From an uncultured Bacilli bacterium (GTDB lineage: Bacteria > Bacillota_I > Bacilli_A > RF39 > UBA660), in the NCBI GenBank assembly GCA_944364005.1, contig CALVVW010000046.1, positions 1 through 11,318 of the forward strand: a stretch of 11,318 nucleotides of DNA, given 5' to 3'. Numbering within the stretch: the first letter of the stretch is position 1; each line of letters begins with the position of its first letter. Shown here one piece after another: positions 1 to 6,439 of this stretch. Below the pieces are notes generated by a model that saw only the letters and a program-made list of their open reading frames with translations, did no database searches and had not been told where the DNA came from. The translations under genes and the position numbers were made by a program.

Positions 1-27
1 AAAAAAATTAAATAATAGGAGTTTTTT

Positions 28-333
28 ATGAAAAATTTTACAATGCGTGATGAAGAATTTATATGTGAAAATTGTGGTAAGAAAGTTACTCCTTTAGGTT
101 ATACTGCTAGAGATCATTGTCCCTTTTGCCTTTATTCTAAACACGTGGATATTATGCCTGGAGATAGAAAAAATACTTGTTTAGGATTGTTACAACCTAT
201 TGGTATTGAAAAGTTTAAAGATACCTATAAGATTGTTTATCGTTGTAGTAAATGCGGTGAACTTCATAGAAATATTATGGCTAAAGATGATGATATGGAT
301 TTAATTATTTCTATTTCTTCTAACATTATTTAA
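28..333 (+). CDS. RNHCP domain zinc-ribbon-like protein
   Basis: A 101-residue protein with the signature of the RNHCP family: RDHCPFC at residues 28-34 followed by SKHVDIMPGDR at 37-47. Two further cysteine pairs, CENC (13-16) and CSKC (73-76), probably complete one or two zinc sites. The family is usually a small stand-alone protein of about this length and has no established function that I can name. Nucleic-acid binding is a common guess for such ribbons but is only inference. The ATG start is fixed by AGGAG at 17-21, six bases upstream. It faces the neighbouring gene convergently and ends in a hairpin terminator that begins inside its stop codon. Family assignment is confident; the role is unknown. 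Confidence 0.9.
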   Translation: MKNFTMRDEEFICENCGKKVTPLGYTARDHCPFCLYSKHVDIMPGDRKNTCLGLLQPIGIEKFKDTYKIVYRCSKCGELHRNIMAKDDDMDLIISISSNII

Positions 334-360
334 CAAGGTGAACCAATTCACCTTGTTTTT
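332..360 (+). terminator. Rho-independent terminator after the RNHCP gene
   Basis: A perfect 11-base-pair stem, AACAAGGTGAA (332-342) with TTCACCTTGTT (347-357), closes a four-base loop. The T run at 356-360 follows it on the + strand. It starts within the RNHCP stop codon and overlaps the stop of the convergent gene. On the opposite strand the hairpin also forms but has a poorer T tract, so it may act weakly in both directions. Confidence 0.88.
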
Positions 361-1058
361 ATTAACCTTTTTGCTTTTTCTAAATCACATGTTGTAGTTA
401 AGACATAATCTTTCCAGAAATTTTTTGATTTTTTCTTTTTTGAGGGATTTGAATAAGAAATTTTATAAAATGTAGATTTTATTAATGTTTGACTAGTTAC
501 TATTTTTAACTCGACTATTCCTAGTTTATCCAGATTTAAGTCGGTGATTTTAATTCGATAAAGATTTTCTAAATAATTTAGTTCTAATGTTGAATGATGT
601 AAGTCGGGAAATACTACTGCAGGGGATGATACATTAAACTGATTTTTTCTTCTTCTAGGTCTATTATCCTTTACTAATAATCTATCTTTTATTCCTTCTA
701 ATATGTTTTCTAGTACTCTATCACTTGTCTTTTCAAAATATTCATCTAATATTCTTTTTTCTTCTTCCGTATAATTATATACTTCTTGTTCTAACTCTAT
801 TGTTTCTAAAAGCTTTGCAATTTCTGTTTTTAATAACTCAATTTTTAATCCCTTTTCTTGTTCTGATAAATTCTCAATTACTTCTTTTCCTATTTCATCT
901 TGTAAAGATTTTATCTCACTTGTAATATCTATTCCTAACATTTTTCCAAAACAACAAGCTGCTGTTAAAAACTCAATACTACTTTCTTTTATTGCCTTCT
1001 TTTTTTCTTCTTTAGTCATATTTTGATAATTATATATAAATTGTTTTATTTCATTCAT
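348..1058 (-). CDS. Hypothetical coiled-coil protein
   Basis: A 236-residue protein I do not recognise. Residues 1-40 are helical with a Cys-Cys pair (35-36). Residues 45-128 are rich in Glu, Lys and Leu and look like a long coiled coil. A basic stretch, RPRRRK, lies at 133-138. Residues 144-236 alternate hydrophobic and polar residues and look like a beta-rich domain ending in a Lys-rich loop (206-212). There is no signal peptide or membrane segment, so it is probably cytosolic. The ATG is preceded by AGAAG at 1066-1070. The gene ends in TGA inside the convergent terminator of the RNHCP gene. A sigma-A-like promoter lies just upstream, so it is probably monocistronic. The reading frame looks genuine because length, start and flanking signals all fit. 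Confidence 0.8.
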   Translation of the reverse strand: MNEIKQFIYNYQNMTKEEKKKAIKESSIEFLTAACCFGKMLGIDITSEIKSLQDEIGKEVIENLSEQEKGLKIELLKTEIAKLLETIELEQEVYNYTEEEKRILDEYFEKTSDRVLENILEGIKDRLLVKDNRPRRRKNQFNVSSPAVVFPDLHHSTLELNYLENLYRIKITDLNLDKLGIVELKIVTSQTLIKSTFYKISYSNPSKKKKSKNFWKDYVLTTTCDLEKAKRLIKTR

Positions 1059-1085
1059 TTTATCGCTTCTTTCCCTTGTTTTTTT

Positions 1086-1114
1086 ATCATAAAATAAAAG
1101 ATTGCTTTTTGCAA
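1086..1114 (-). promoter_or_regulatory. Putative sigma-A promoter for the coiled-coil gene
   Basis: On the minus strand, TTGCAA (1114-1109, 4/6 to the -35 consensus) is followed by a 17-base spacer and TATGAT (1091-1086, 5/6 to the -10). The predicted start near 1079 leaves room for the ribosome site. The -35 box lies in the terminator stem of the upstream SDR gene, so the two signals share DNA. Confidence 0.45.
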
Positions 1115-1119
1115 CCTTT
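1091..1119 (-). terminator. Rho-independent terminator after the SDR gene
   Basis: On the minus strand a 9-base-pair stem (AAAGGTTGC at 1119-1111 with GCAATCTTT at 1105-1097, one G-U pair) closes an AAAAA loop and is followed by a T-rich tail. It begins in the SDR stop codon. Confidence 0.75.
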
Positions 1120-1921
1120 ATTTATTAAAGAAATCTCTTTTATTAAATCCTGATGTCATAAAACGCCAAGCAGCTTTTCTATTGGTTAACCAGGTAAATT
1201 TTACATTGTTTTTCTCATTATTTATGATTTTTTCTACCATAAATTCAGCTATTGTTTCAGGATAGTCTCCTAAGATATTATACACTTTTTTGGTTTTTTC
1301 ATCTAATGTTATTTTTTCTCCATCTCCTAATGCGGTAGTAATAAAGTTTGTAATCATAATACCTGGAGTTATTTTTCCTATTAATACATTAGTATTTTTT
1401 TGTTCTGCTTCATATGCTAGTGCTTCTGTAAAATAAGTAACTGCTCTTTTGCTAGTTCCATATAGTGATAGTCCTAATATTTTTGCATCATTACTACCAT
1501 GTCCTTCTACATTAAATATTTGACCACTTTTTTGTTTTATCATTGTTTGCATTATTAACTTAGAACAGGTTATTGTTCCTTTTAAATCAATGTCTATTAA
1601 CCTGTCTATTGTTTTCTTGTCTAGTTCCCAGATAGGTTTATTTGGCTGATTTACTCCGGCATTATTAATCCAAATATCTATTGTTTTTACCTCTTCTATT
1701 ACTTGATTAATTAGATCTTTTACCTCTTCTTCTTTGGTAATATCTATTGCGAATGATAGAATTTTTCCTTTACCATTTATTTTTTCTAATTCTTCCTTGG
1801 CTGTTGCGATAGATTCTTTTGATATATCACAAATTACAGTATTAAAATCATTTATTCTAAATATTTTTAACATTTCTAAACCGAATCCTCTGGCACTCCC
1901 TGTAATTACTACTGTTTTCAT
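1118..1921 (-). CDS. SDR family oxidoreductase with an NYC1/NOL-like active-site loop
   Basis: A 267-residue classical short-chain dehydrogenase/reductase with a Rossmann fold. It shows the cofactor loop TGSARGFG (residues 7-14), an acidic Asp32 after the second strand that usually favours NAD(H), NNAG (86-89), the catalytic pair Tyr154 and Lys158 in YGTSK, and TPG (185-187). The segment before the tyrosine reads FNVEGHGS (136-143). The usual active-site Ser, 13 residues before Tyr, is His141, and a Ser lies at 143. This FNxxGxGS arrangement resembles the chlorophyll b reductase-like (NYC1/NOL) SDR group. No chlorophyll role is implied, and the substrate is unknown. GGAGGT at 1932-1927 sits five bases before the ATG. 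It follows spoVAE by 30 bases and may be co-transcribed with it, or may use the weak promoter at 1939-1947. Confidence 0.9.
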   Translation of the reverse strand: MKTVVITGSARGFGLEMLKIFRINDFNTVICDISKESIATAKEELEKINGKGKILSFAIDITKEEEVKDLINQVIEEVKTIDIWINNAGVNQPNKPIWELDKKTIDRLIDIDLKGTITCSKLIMQTMIKQKSGQIFNVEGHGSNDAKILGLSLYGTSKRAVTYFTEALAYEAEQKNTNVLIGKITPGIMITNFITTALGDGEKITLDEKTKKVYNILGDYPETIAEFMVEKIINNEKNNVKFTWLTNRKAAWRFMTSGFNKRDFFNK

Positions 1922-1938
1922 TTTTTACCTCCATGTTT

Positions 1939-1947
1939 ATTATAACA
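1939..1947 (-). promoter_or_regulatory. Possible extended -10 promoter before the SDR gene
   Basis: The minus strand reads TGTTATAAT, a perfect extended -10, but no good -35 is present. The implied transcription start (near 1932) falls on the ribosome site, which makes it doubtful as the only promoter. Read-through from spoVAE is the alternative. Confidence 0.3.
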
Positions 1948-1951
1948 CAGA

Positions 1952-2302
1952 TTAATTTTTTGGTTTAAAAACTAATGAAAATAAGAAGGCAAAAATGATT
2001 GCTGCTGTGATACCTGTTGCTGTTAAATCAAACATTCCCATTAAAATACCTAAAATTCCATATTCATGAGTTTTGGCTAGAGCTCCGTGGATTAGGGAAT
2101 GTCCGAAACTAGTAATTGGTACCAAAGCTCCACCACCTACTACTTTAATAATTTTATCATAAAAACTAAAGGAATCTAGAAAAGCACCTATTACTACAAA
2201 TAAACTTGTGATATGTCCTGGAGTTAGTTTTGTATTATCTAATATAATTTGGGCTATCATACAGATAAATCCACAAAATAGAAACGAATTAATTAATAAC
2301 AT
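1952..2302 (-). CDS. spoVAE: Stage V sporulation protein AE (SpoVAEb type)
   Basis: A 116-residue, very hydrophobic membrane protein of the SpoVAC/SpoVAEb family, part of the channel that moves calcium-dipicolinate into the forespore and releases it at germination. About four hydrophobic segments are visible (roughly 3-21, 32-52, 58-76, 83-112). The family signature VPITSFGHSLIHGAL is at 61-75, parallel to PITGFAHSMTSAAL in the SpoVAC encoded upstream. Length is typical of the family. Its ATG overlaps the spoVAD stop by one base (TAATG). GGAGGT at 2314-2309 lies inside the spoVAD end, six bases before the start, so translation is coupled. It is the last spoVA gene here; the SDR gene follows. 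Confidence 0.95.
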   Translation of the reverse strand: MLLINSFLFCGFICMIAQIILDNTKLTPGHITSLFVVIGAFLDSFSFYDKIIKVVGGGALVPITSFGHSLIHGALAKTHEYGILGILMGMFDLTATGITAAIIFAFLFSLVFKPKN

Positions 2303-3294
2303 TAGACTACCTCCAAACTAATTGCATTGGCAATTGAATAAATATTTTCTTTTTGATATACCATGGTTGGTGAAAATAGAGCTCCTGTTGCGACGATTAA
2401 TACTTTCTTTAAGTTTTTCTTTTTCATTTCATGATAGATATATCCGAAAGCAACTAAAGCACTACAGACTGGTCCACTACCTCCAGCAAGACACTCTTTT
2501 TGTTTTTTTAAGTCATATAGCATGACTCCACAATCATTATAATTTTTAGATAAATCCAAGTTATATTCTTCTTGCATATAATCTTTTAATATTTCTTTTC
2601 CATATAACCCTAAGTCTCCAGTTACAATTAAATCATAATAGTCTGGTTTTCTATTTAAGTCTTGTAAATGTCTTTTGATGGTGTCTATTGCGGCTGGTGC
2701 CATTACTTTTCCCATGTCATTTGGATCATTTTGTCCAAAATCAATAATTTGTCCTATCGTTGAAGACTCTACTTTTATGTCTGTTTTTTCTTTTGTTAAT
2801 AAAATAGAAGCACTACCTGTTGCAGTAAAAGTGGCACTCAATGGTTTTGGTGCTCCATACTCTGTTGGATTTCTAAACTGTTTTTCTGCTGCCATATTGT
2901 GAGAAGAAATGGTAACAATTGCATTTTTTACTTTTTTAGAGTCAATTAAACAACTTCCTAAAATCATTCCCTCAACCGATGTAGAACATGCACCATACAA
3001 TCCTAGAAAACATTTTGAAAAGTTATAAGCTCCATAGGTTGTGGCACTAATCTGATTTAAGAGGTCTCCTCCTAATATCACATCTACTTCTTTTCTTTTT
3101 AAATCTACTTTTTTATGTAATAGTTTTAGGCTTTCTTTTACCGTTTTTATTTCAGCTTTTTCCCAGGAATTTTCTTTAAAATATAAATCATCAAAGGTCT
3201 TATCAAAATATTTTTTTAGTGGACCTTTTTTTTCGTAAGGTCCTGCCACTGTTGCGGTATCTTTTACATATACGTCATTATATTGAAATGTCAT
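2302..3294 (-). CDS. spoVAD: Stage V sporulation protein AD
   Basis: A 330-residue thiolase-fold protein, close to the usual SpoVAD length of about 338. SpoVAD is the soluble, dipicolinic-acid-binding subunit of the SpoVA channel at the inner spore membrane and is not thought to act as a thiolase. Visible landmarks are GACSTSVEG at 101-109 (Cys103 where thiolases carry the nucleophile), SSHNMAAEKQFRNPTEYG around 130-147, YNDCG at 252-256 and GGSGPVCSAL at 271-280. There is no signal peptide or membrane span. The ATG overlaps the spoVAC stop (ATGA), and AGGAGG at 3306-3301 is six bases upstream, so translation is coupled to spoVAC. Identification is firm. Confidence 0.97.
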   Translation of the reverse strand: MTFQYNDVYVKDTATVAGPYEKKGPLKKYFDKTFDDLYFKENSWEKAEIKTVKESLKLLHKKVDLKRKEVDVILGGDLLNQISATTYGAYNFSKCFLGLYGACSTSVEGMILGSCLIDSKKVKNAIVTISSHNMAAEKQFRNPTEYGAPKPLSATFTATGSASILLTKEKTDIKVESSTIGQIIDFGQNDPNDMGKVMAPAAIDTIKRHLQDLNRKPDYYDLIVTGDLGLYGKEILKDYMQEEYNLDLSKNYNDCGVMLYDLKKQKECLAGGSGPVCSALVAFGYIYHEMKKKNLKKVLIVATGALFSPTMVYQKENIYSIANAISLEVV

Positions 3295-3734
3295 ATTTTA
3301 CCTCCTAAGAAAAATCTAATCATACCAAAGAACCAGGCGGCAATAATACCATATAAAATTACAGAACCGGCTAATTTAAAAATATTAGCACCTAAGCCAT
3401 AAATTGGTCCTTCTTTTCGATAATCTAAAGCTGCACTAGTCATCGAATGAGCAAATCCTGTGATTGGTATTAAAAGTCCACATTTAAATTTAGTTACCAG
3501 TTTGTCAAAAAAGCCAAGCGCTGTTGAAAGAGATGCGACAAATATTAGTATAACTATCATAATTGTTCCGGCACTACTTCTTGATATATGAGTATAATAA
3601 CAAAGAAGTTCAATCATACCTTCACCTAGAAGACCAACTAGCCCTCCGGCTATAAAGGCAACAATTGCACTTTTTAGTCTAGGATTGGGAGCTTGATGGT
3701 CTTTTGCAATTAATTCATATTTTTGATTTTTCAT
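3291..3734 (-). CDS. spoVAC: Stage V sporulation protein AC
   Basis: A 147-residue integral membrane protein of the SpoVA channel, related in sequence to SpoVAE and similar in length to B. subtilis SpoVAC. Hydrophobic segments lie near 23-46, 56-76, 84-104 and 115-142. The signature PITGFAHSMTSAALDYRKEG is at 90-109 and GANIFKLAG at 115-123. The frame is open upstream to a TTG at 3779, but that TTG lies in the T run of the preceding terminator. The ATG at 3734 has a GGTGA site (3743-3739), and its N-terminus lines up with known SpoVAC, so 3734 is chosen. It heads the spoVAC-D-E unit. A separate promoter must lie in the 40-odd bases between the terminator and this start; forespore SigG control is expected from the family but not proven here. 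Confidence 0.95.
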   Translation of the reverse strand: MKNQKYELIAKDHQAPNPRLKSAIVAFIAGGLVGLLGEGMIELLCYYTHISRSSAGTIMIVILIFVASLSTALGFFDKLVTKFKCGLLIPITGFAHSMTSAALDYRKEGPIYGLGANIFKLAGSVILYGIIAAWFFGMIRFFLGGKI

Positions 3735-3777
3735 AGTATCACCATTCTTAGTGTTACCTGTTTTTTTTATTTCATAC

Positions 3778-3801
3778 AAAAAAGAAGTAGTAATTACTTC
3801 T
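3778..3801 (-). terminator. Rho-independent terminator after the surface-protein gene
   Basis: On the minus strand, AGAAGTA (3801-3795) pairs with TACTTCT (3789-3783) around an ATTAC loop. T residues run from 3783 to 3778. It separates the surface-protein transcript from spoVAC and rules out the TTG at 3779 as a likely spoVAC start. Confidence 0.75.
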
Positions 3802-3826
3802 AAATTGTTAGTTATTATATAATTTA

Positions 3827-5296
3827 TTAAAAAATATTATTATTTTTCTTTTTTAAAGTAATAGCTACTATTATCCCGCCAATGACAACTGCTATACCTC
3901 CTATTATCATGATAATTCCTGTTGTTTTTCTTCCTAAGTTTGGCACTTCTACTAGCTGGATATTTTCTAATACAGCTTCTGTTGTTTTATTTTCTGTTAC
4001 TGTTACTTTTTGTTCTACTACTCTTGCTTGATAGTTTGGTGGTGTTACAATTTGCTTTACTGTGTAATCTCCTACTGGTAGTGTTATTTTTATTTCGCTA
4101 TTCGAGGTTTCCTTTCTATACACAATATTTCCTAGGCTATCATAAATTACTATTTCGGCATTTGATAGATTCTCTTTTGTTGCGACATCAATTACTTTGA
4201 TATTTAGAATGCCTAATTGTTTGCTGGAATTGATAGTCATGGTTGATTCCTCTTTATTTTCTGTTATACAATTTTTTAAAATTATCGCATCATATAATTT
4301 AGATAGTAATATATCTTTTTGTTCACTATTTTCTATTCTCATTGGTGCCCAGCTATTATATATTCTAGATATTGGAATATTATAAATTCCTTTTATATTT
4401 ATAGTATAGTCAAGTTTATTATTTTTTATTTTGGATATTGGAATTCTTACTTTAAATCCTTCTCCTGCTTTAAATGTTGTCTGTTCTTTCCCTTTACTGT
4501 TTACTACTACCAATGGCTCTGATATTTCTACTTGATAACTATCAAATAATTTTTCGTATGGCTTATTTTTGTTTGCTGGTGTAATTAGATTGGTTTCTAT
4601 ATATTCATCTGTTACTGTATAAGTAATATTTTCTGATTTTATTTGGTCCATTTCCATAGTTTTATTTTCTTGTAAATTCCAATTTACATAGTTTTCCCAT
4701 TCTTCTAGGTAATTTAACATTTTTGTGCCTACTGGTTGAGATTTTATATCTTTTTTTATTGAAGCAGGAATATTATTTTCTATTATTGTTGTAGGTTCTT
4801 CTTCTGGTAGTATTATTATTTCTCCATTTTCATTTATATAGTTATATTCATCTTTATAACCTGCTAGGCGATCCATTGCCTAGAATAGTAGTAACTGTTG
4901 ATAATAATTATTTTCTATTTCATCATCACTAAATTCTAACTTTGTTAGTAAATAACCTATTTCTGCGGAGTTATAATCATTACCTACATCTACATATTGT
5001 AAGATTTTATTATTATTCTCATAGTCCCATATATAATTACTATATCTATTTTCCTTAGAAAAAAATAAGGTTCCTAATGATTGGTAATCATCTTTTTTTA
5101 ATATTCCTTCTATCCCTGTTGTTAAATTTATTCCTTCTATTAGGTCTATCTTTTCTCCGGTAATTTTTATGTAGTCAATAGTATCTGTACAATAATTTAT
5201 AGGCTCTGTTGCGTAACTTGGTTTACTTATTAATAATGTGATAGATGTTATCATTATTAACGCTGATAAAAAAATTAATCCTGTTTTTTTTAACAT
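3827..5296 (-). pseudogene. Secreted thioester/CnaB-type surface protein interrupted by an in-frame TAG
   Basis: One 490-codon frame is broken by a single TAG (4882-4880, codon 139). Start is the ATG at 5296, with AGAAGG at 5310-5305; a GTG at 5305 is a poorer choice. Residues 1-29 are a signal peptide (Lys-Lys, hydrophobic core, SYA). The mature start has a YC motif (Cys36). QLLLF (134-138), just before the TAG, resembles the QxAIW end of bacterial thioester adhesin domains; the Cys-Gln gap of about 98 residues is short for that family, so the class is tentative. After the stop come a beta-rich region, a CnaB-like domain (about 361-447), VPNLG (451-455), a membrane segment (459-480) and a Lys-rich tail. 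The fragment after the stop could begin at ATG 4876, but it has no ribosome site or signal peptide. It is either a pseudogene, a read-through gene or a base error. Promoter and terminator are intact. Confidence 0.75.
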
Positions 5297-5322
5297 GTAA
5301 TACACCTTCTATTTTAATATCG

Positions 5323-5352
5323 ATTTTACCTTTTTTCGTATAAGTTTGTCAA
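5323..5352 (-). promoter_or_regulatory. Sigma-A promoter of the surface-protein gene
   Basis: On the minus strand a perfect TTGACA (5352-5347) is followed by an 18-base spacer and TAAAAT (5328-5323, 5/6). The predicted start near 5316 lies just ahead of the AGAAGG ribosome site. It is the best-looking vegetative promoter in the window, which argues that the interrupted gene is, or recently was, expressed in growing cells. Confidence 0.75.
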
Positions 5353-5375
5353 ATATACGTTATATTTTTCTCATG

Positions 5376-5406
5376 AAAAAACTAGGATTTTTTGACCTAG
5401 TTTTTT
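5376..5406 (-). terminator. Rho-independent terminator of the STAS-sigF operon
   Basis: On the minus strand, AAAAAACTAGG (5406-5396) pairs with CCTAGTTTTTT (5386-5376) over a 9-base A-rich loop, giving an 11-base-pair stem with a six-T end. It overlaps the sigF stop codon and is nearly symmetrical, so it could also work on the other strand. Confidence 0.85.
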
Positions 5407-6040
5407 ATAGTGTTGTTTTTAACTTTTCTAATATTTTTGTTTCTTTTCTTGATACTTGGACTTGACTCATTCCTAGAGTCTCACTTGTTTCTTGTTGTGT
5501 TAAATCATTAAAGTATCTAGCGATAATTAATTGTTGCTCTTCTTGTGGTAGTGAGGATATTGCATCTTTTAGATCTAGTATCTCATCATTCATACCCTTT
5601 TCTTCAGTTCCAATACTATTATATAAGTCCATATTTTCTTCATCGTAAGCATAATCTAGGCTTTCTACTTGTCTTGTTGCGAGTGTTGCTTCTTGTATTT
5701 TTTCAACGGGTTCTTCTAAAAAAATAGATAACTCTTCAGTTGTTGGTTCTCTTTTTAGTCTCTGTCTCATTACTTCTTTTGCTTGTTCTAGACTTTTATT
5801 TAATCGTAGTAAATCTCTACTTACTTTTACAGGATTACTTGCAGTAATATAGTTATTTATCTCTCCTAAAATATAGTAATAAGCATAAGTTGAGAACTTG
5901 GTATTTTCACTTTCTTTATAATTCTTTTTTGCCTTCATTAGTCCCATCATAGCAACTTGATATAAATCTTCTTTATCGAAACTTTTATACTGACTAATCA
6001 TTTTATAAATTAAATTTTCATATTCCAATATGTTGTCCAT
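5405..6040 (-). CDS. sigF: Forespore sigma factor SigF, short form
   Basis: A 211-residue sigma-70 factor of the SigB/F/G group, expected to direct early forespore transcription. Region 2 spans about 8-66, with DLYQVAMMGLMKA (25-37) and FSTYAYYYILGEI (49-61). Region 3 starts with VKVSRDL (71-77). Region 4 is about 152-208, with the helix-turn-helix reading SQVQVSRKE (192-200). VKVSR and SQVQVSR match SigF better than SigG (SQAQVSR), and the gene follows a SpoIIAA-like gene as in spoIIA operons. It is about 40 residues shorter at the N-terminus than the 255-residue B. subtilis SigF. AAGGAGGA at 6050-6043, overlapping the STAS stop, fixes the ATG, so the short start is real. No spoIIAB lies upstream. 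The operon ends at the terminator 5376-5406. Confidence 0.9.
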   Translation of the reverse strand: MDNILEYENLIYKMISQYKSFDKEDLYQVAMMGLMKAKKNYKESENTKFSTYAYYYILGEINNYITASNPVKVSRDLLRLNKSLEQAKEVMRQRLKREPTTEELSIFLEEPVEKIQEATLATRQVESLDYAYDEENMDLYNSIGTEEKGMNDEILDLKDAISSLPQEEQQLIIARYFNDLTQQETSETLGMSQVQVSRKETKILEKLKTTL

Positions 6041-6049
6041 AATCCTCCT

Positions 6050-6388
6050 TTATATACTGATATATTGAAATACTTCTTTTTCTTCTTTTACATAAAATAA
6101 TTGATCTTTTCTTTTACCTATTTTCTTTTTTAAGCTTTCTGATATGCCACAAAATACAACACTTCCGCAGTGTAAAAATATTTCTGTTAATTTATTTTGT
6201 AACATTCCTAGTAGGGCTTGTTCTACCTTTTTGACATCTTCTAAATTAAATACATACATCAGTATTCCTTGTTTGTATAGTAAATAATTTATTTCTTCTG
6301 CTACTTTATAAAAATTATTTGTAGTTAGTTCTCCCTCCAATCTAATAAACATGATTCCTTTATTTATCTGAGCTGTTACTTCTAGCAT
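6050..6388 (-). CDS. spoIIAA: SpoIIAA-like STAS protein lacking the phosphorylated serine
   Basis: A 112-residue STAS-domain protein that aligns along its length with the anti-anti-sigma factor SpoIIAA: FIRLEGEL (14-21) against CIRLTGEL, and FNLEDVKKVEQALLG (47-61) against LNLEDLSFMDSSGLG. The comparison shows Thr22 where SpoIIAA has its conserved Asp23, and Gln57-Ala58 where it has Ser57-Ser58, so the SpoIIAB phosphorylation site is gone. The frame is open to a TTG at 6457, but ATG 6388 has AGAGGTGAT at 6400-6392 and matches the family length. sigF follows after 9 bases. A -10-like TATAGT (6412-6407) lies just upstream, below three Spo0A boxes. By family it should control SigF; by sequence it cannot do so through the standard phosphorylation switch. 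Confidence 0.85.
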   Translation of the reverse strand: MLEVTAQINKGIMFIRLEGELTTNNFYKVAEEINYLLYKQGILMYVFNLEDVKKVEQALLGMLQNKLTEIFLHCGSVVFCGISESLKKKIGKRKDQLFYVKEEKEVFQYISI

Positions 6389-6439
6389 AAGATCACCTCT
6401 GGTTACACTATAAAATAAATTTATTTTTATTGCTATGGT

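Noticed and set aside
725..925. Open frames on the strand opposite the coiled-coil gene and similar Leu/Phe-rich frames elsewhere
   Set aside because: They are antisense shadows of AT-rich genes, without ribosome sites or recognisable domains.
3749..3778. SigG-like promoter before spoVAC (TGTATG, 17 bases, AACACTA on the minus strand)
   Set aside because: The -35 fits the SigG pattern and the -10 fits 5 of 7, but the implied start would fall on the ribosome site. It is too uncertain to list as a feature, though a promoter must lie in this gap.
3735..3779. Longer SpoVAC starting at TTG 3779
   Set aside because: The TTG lies in the T run of the preceding terminator, while ATG 3734 has a ribosome site and fits known SpoVAC N-termini.
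3827..4876. The 3' part of the surface-protein frame as an independent 349-residue gene starting at ATG 4876
   Set aside because: It is in the same frame as the upstream part, has no ribosome site, and would lack a signal peptide although it carries a surface domain and membrane anchor. It is best treated as part of one interrupted gene.
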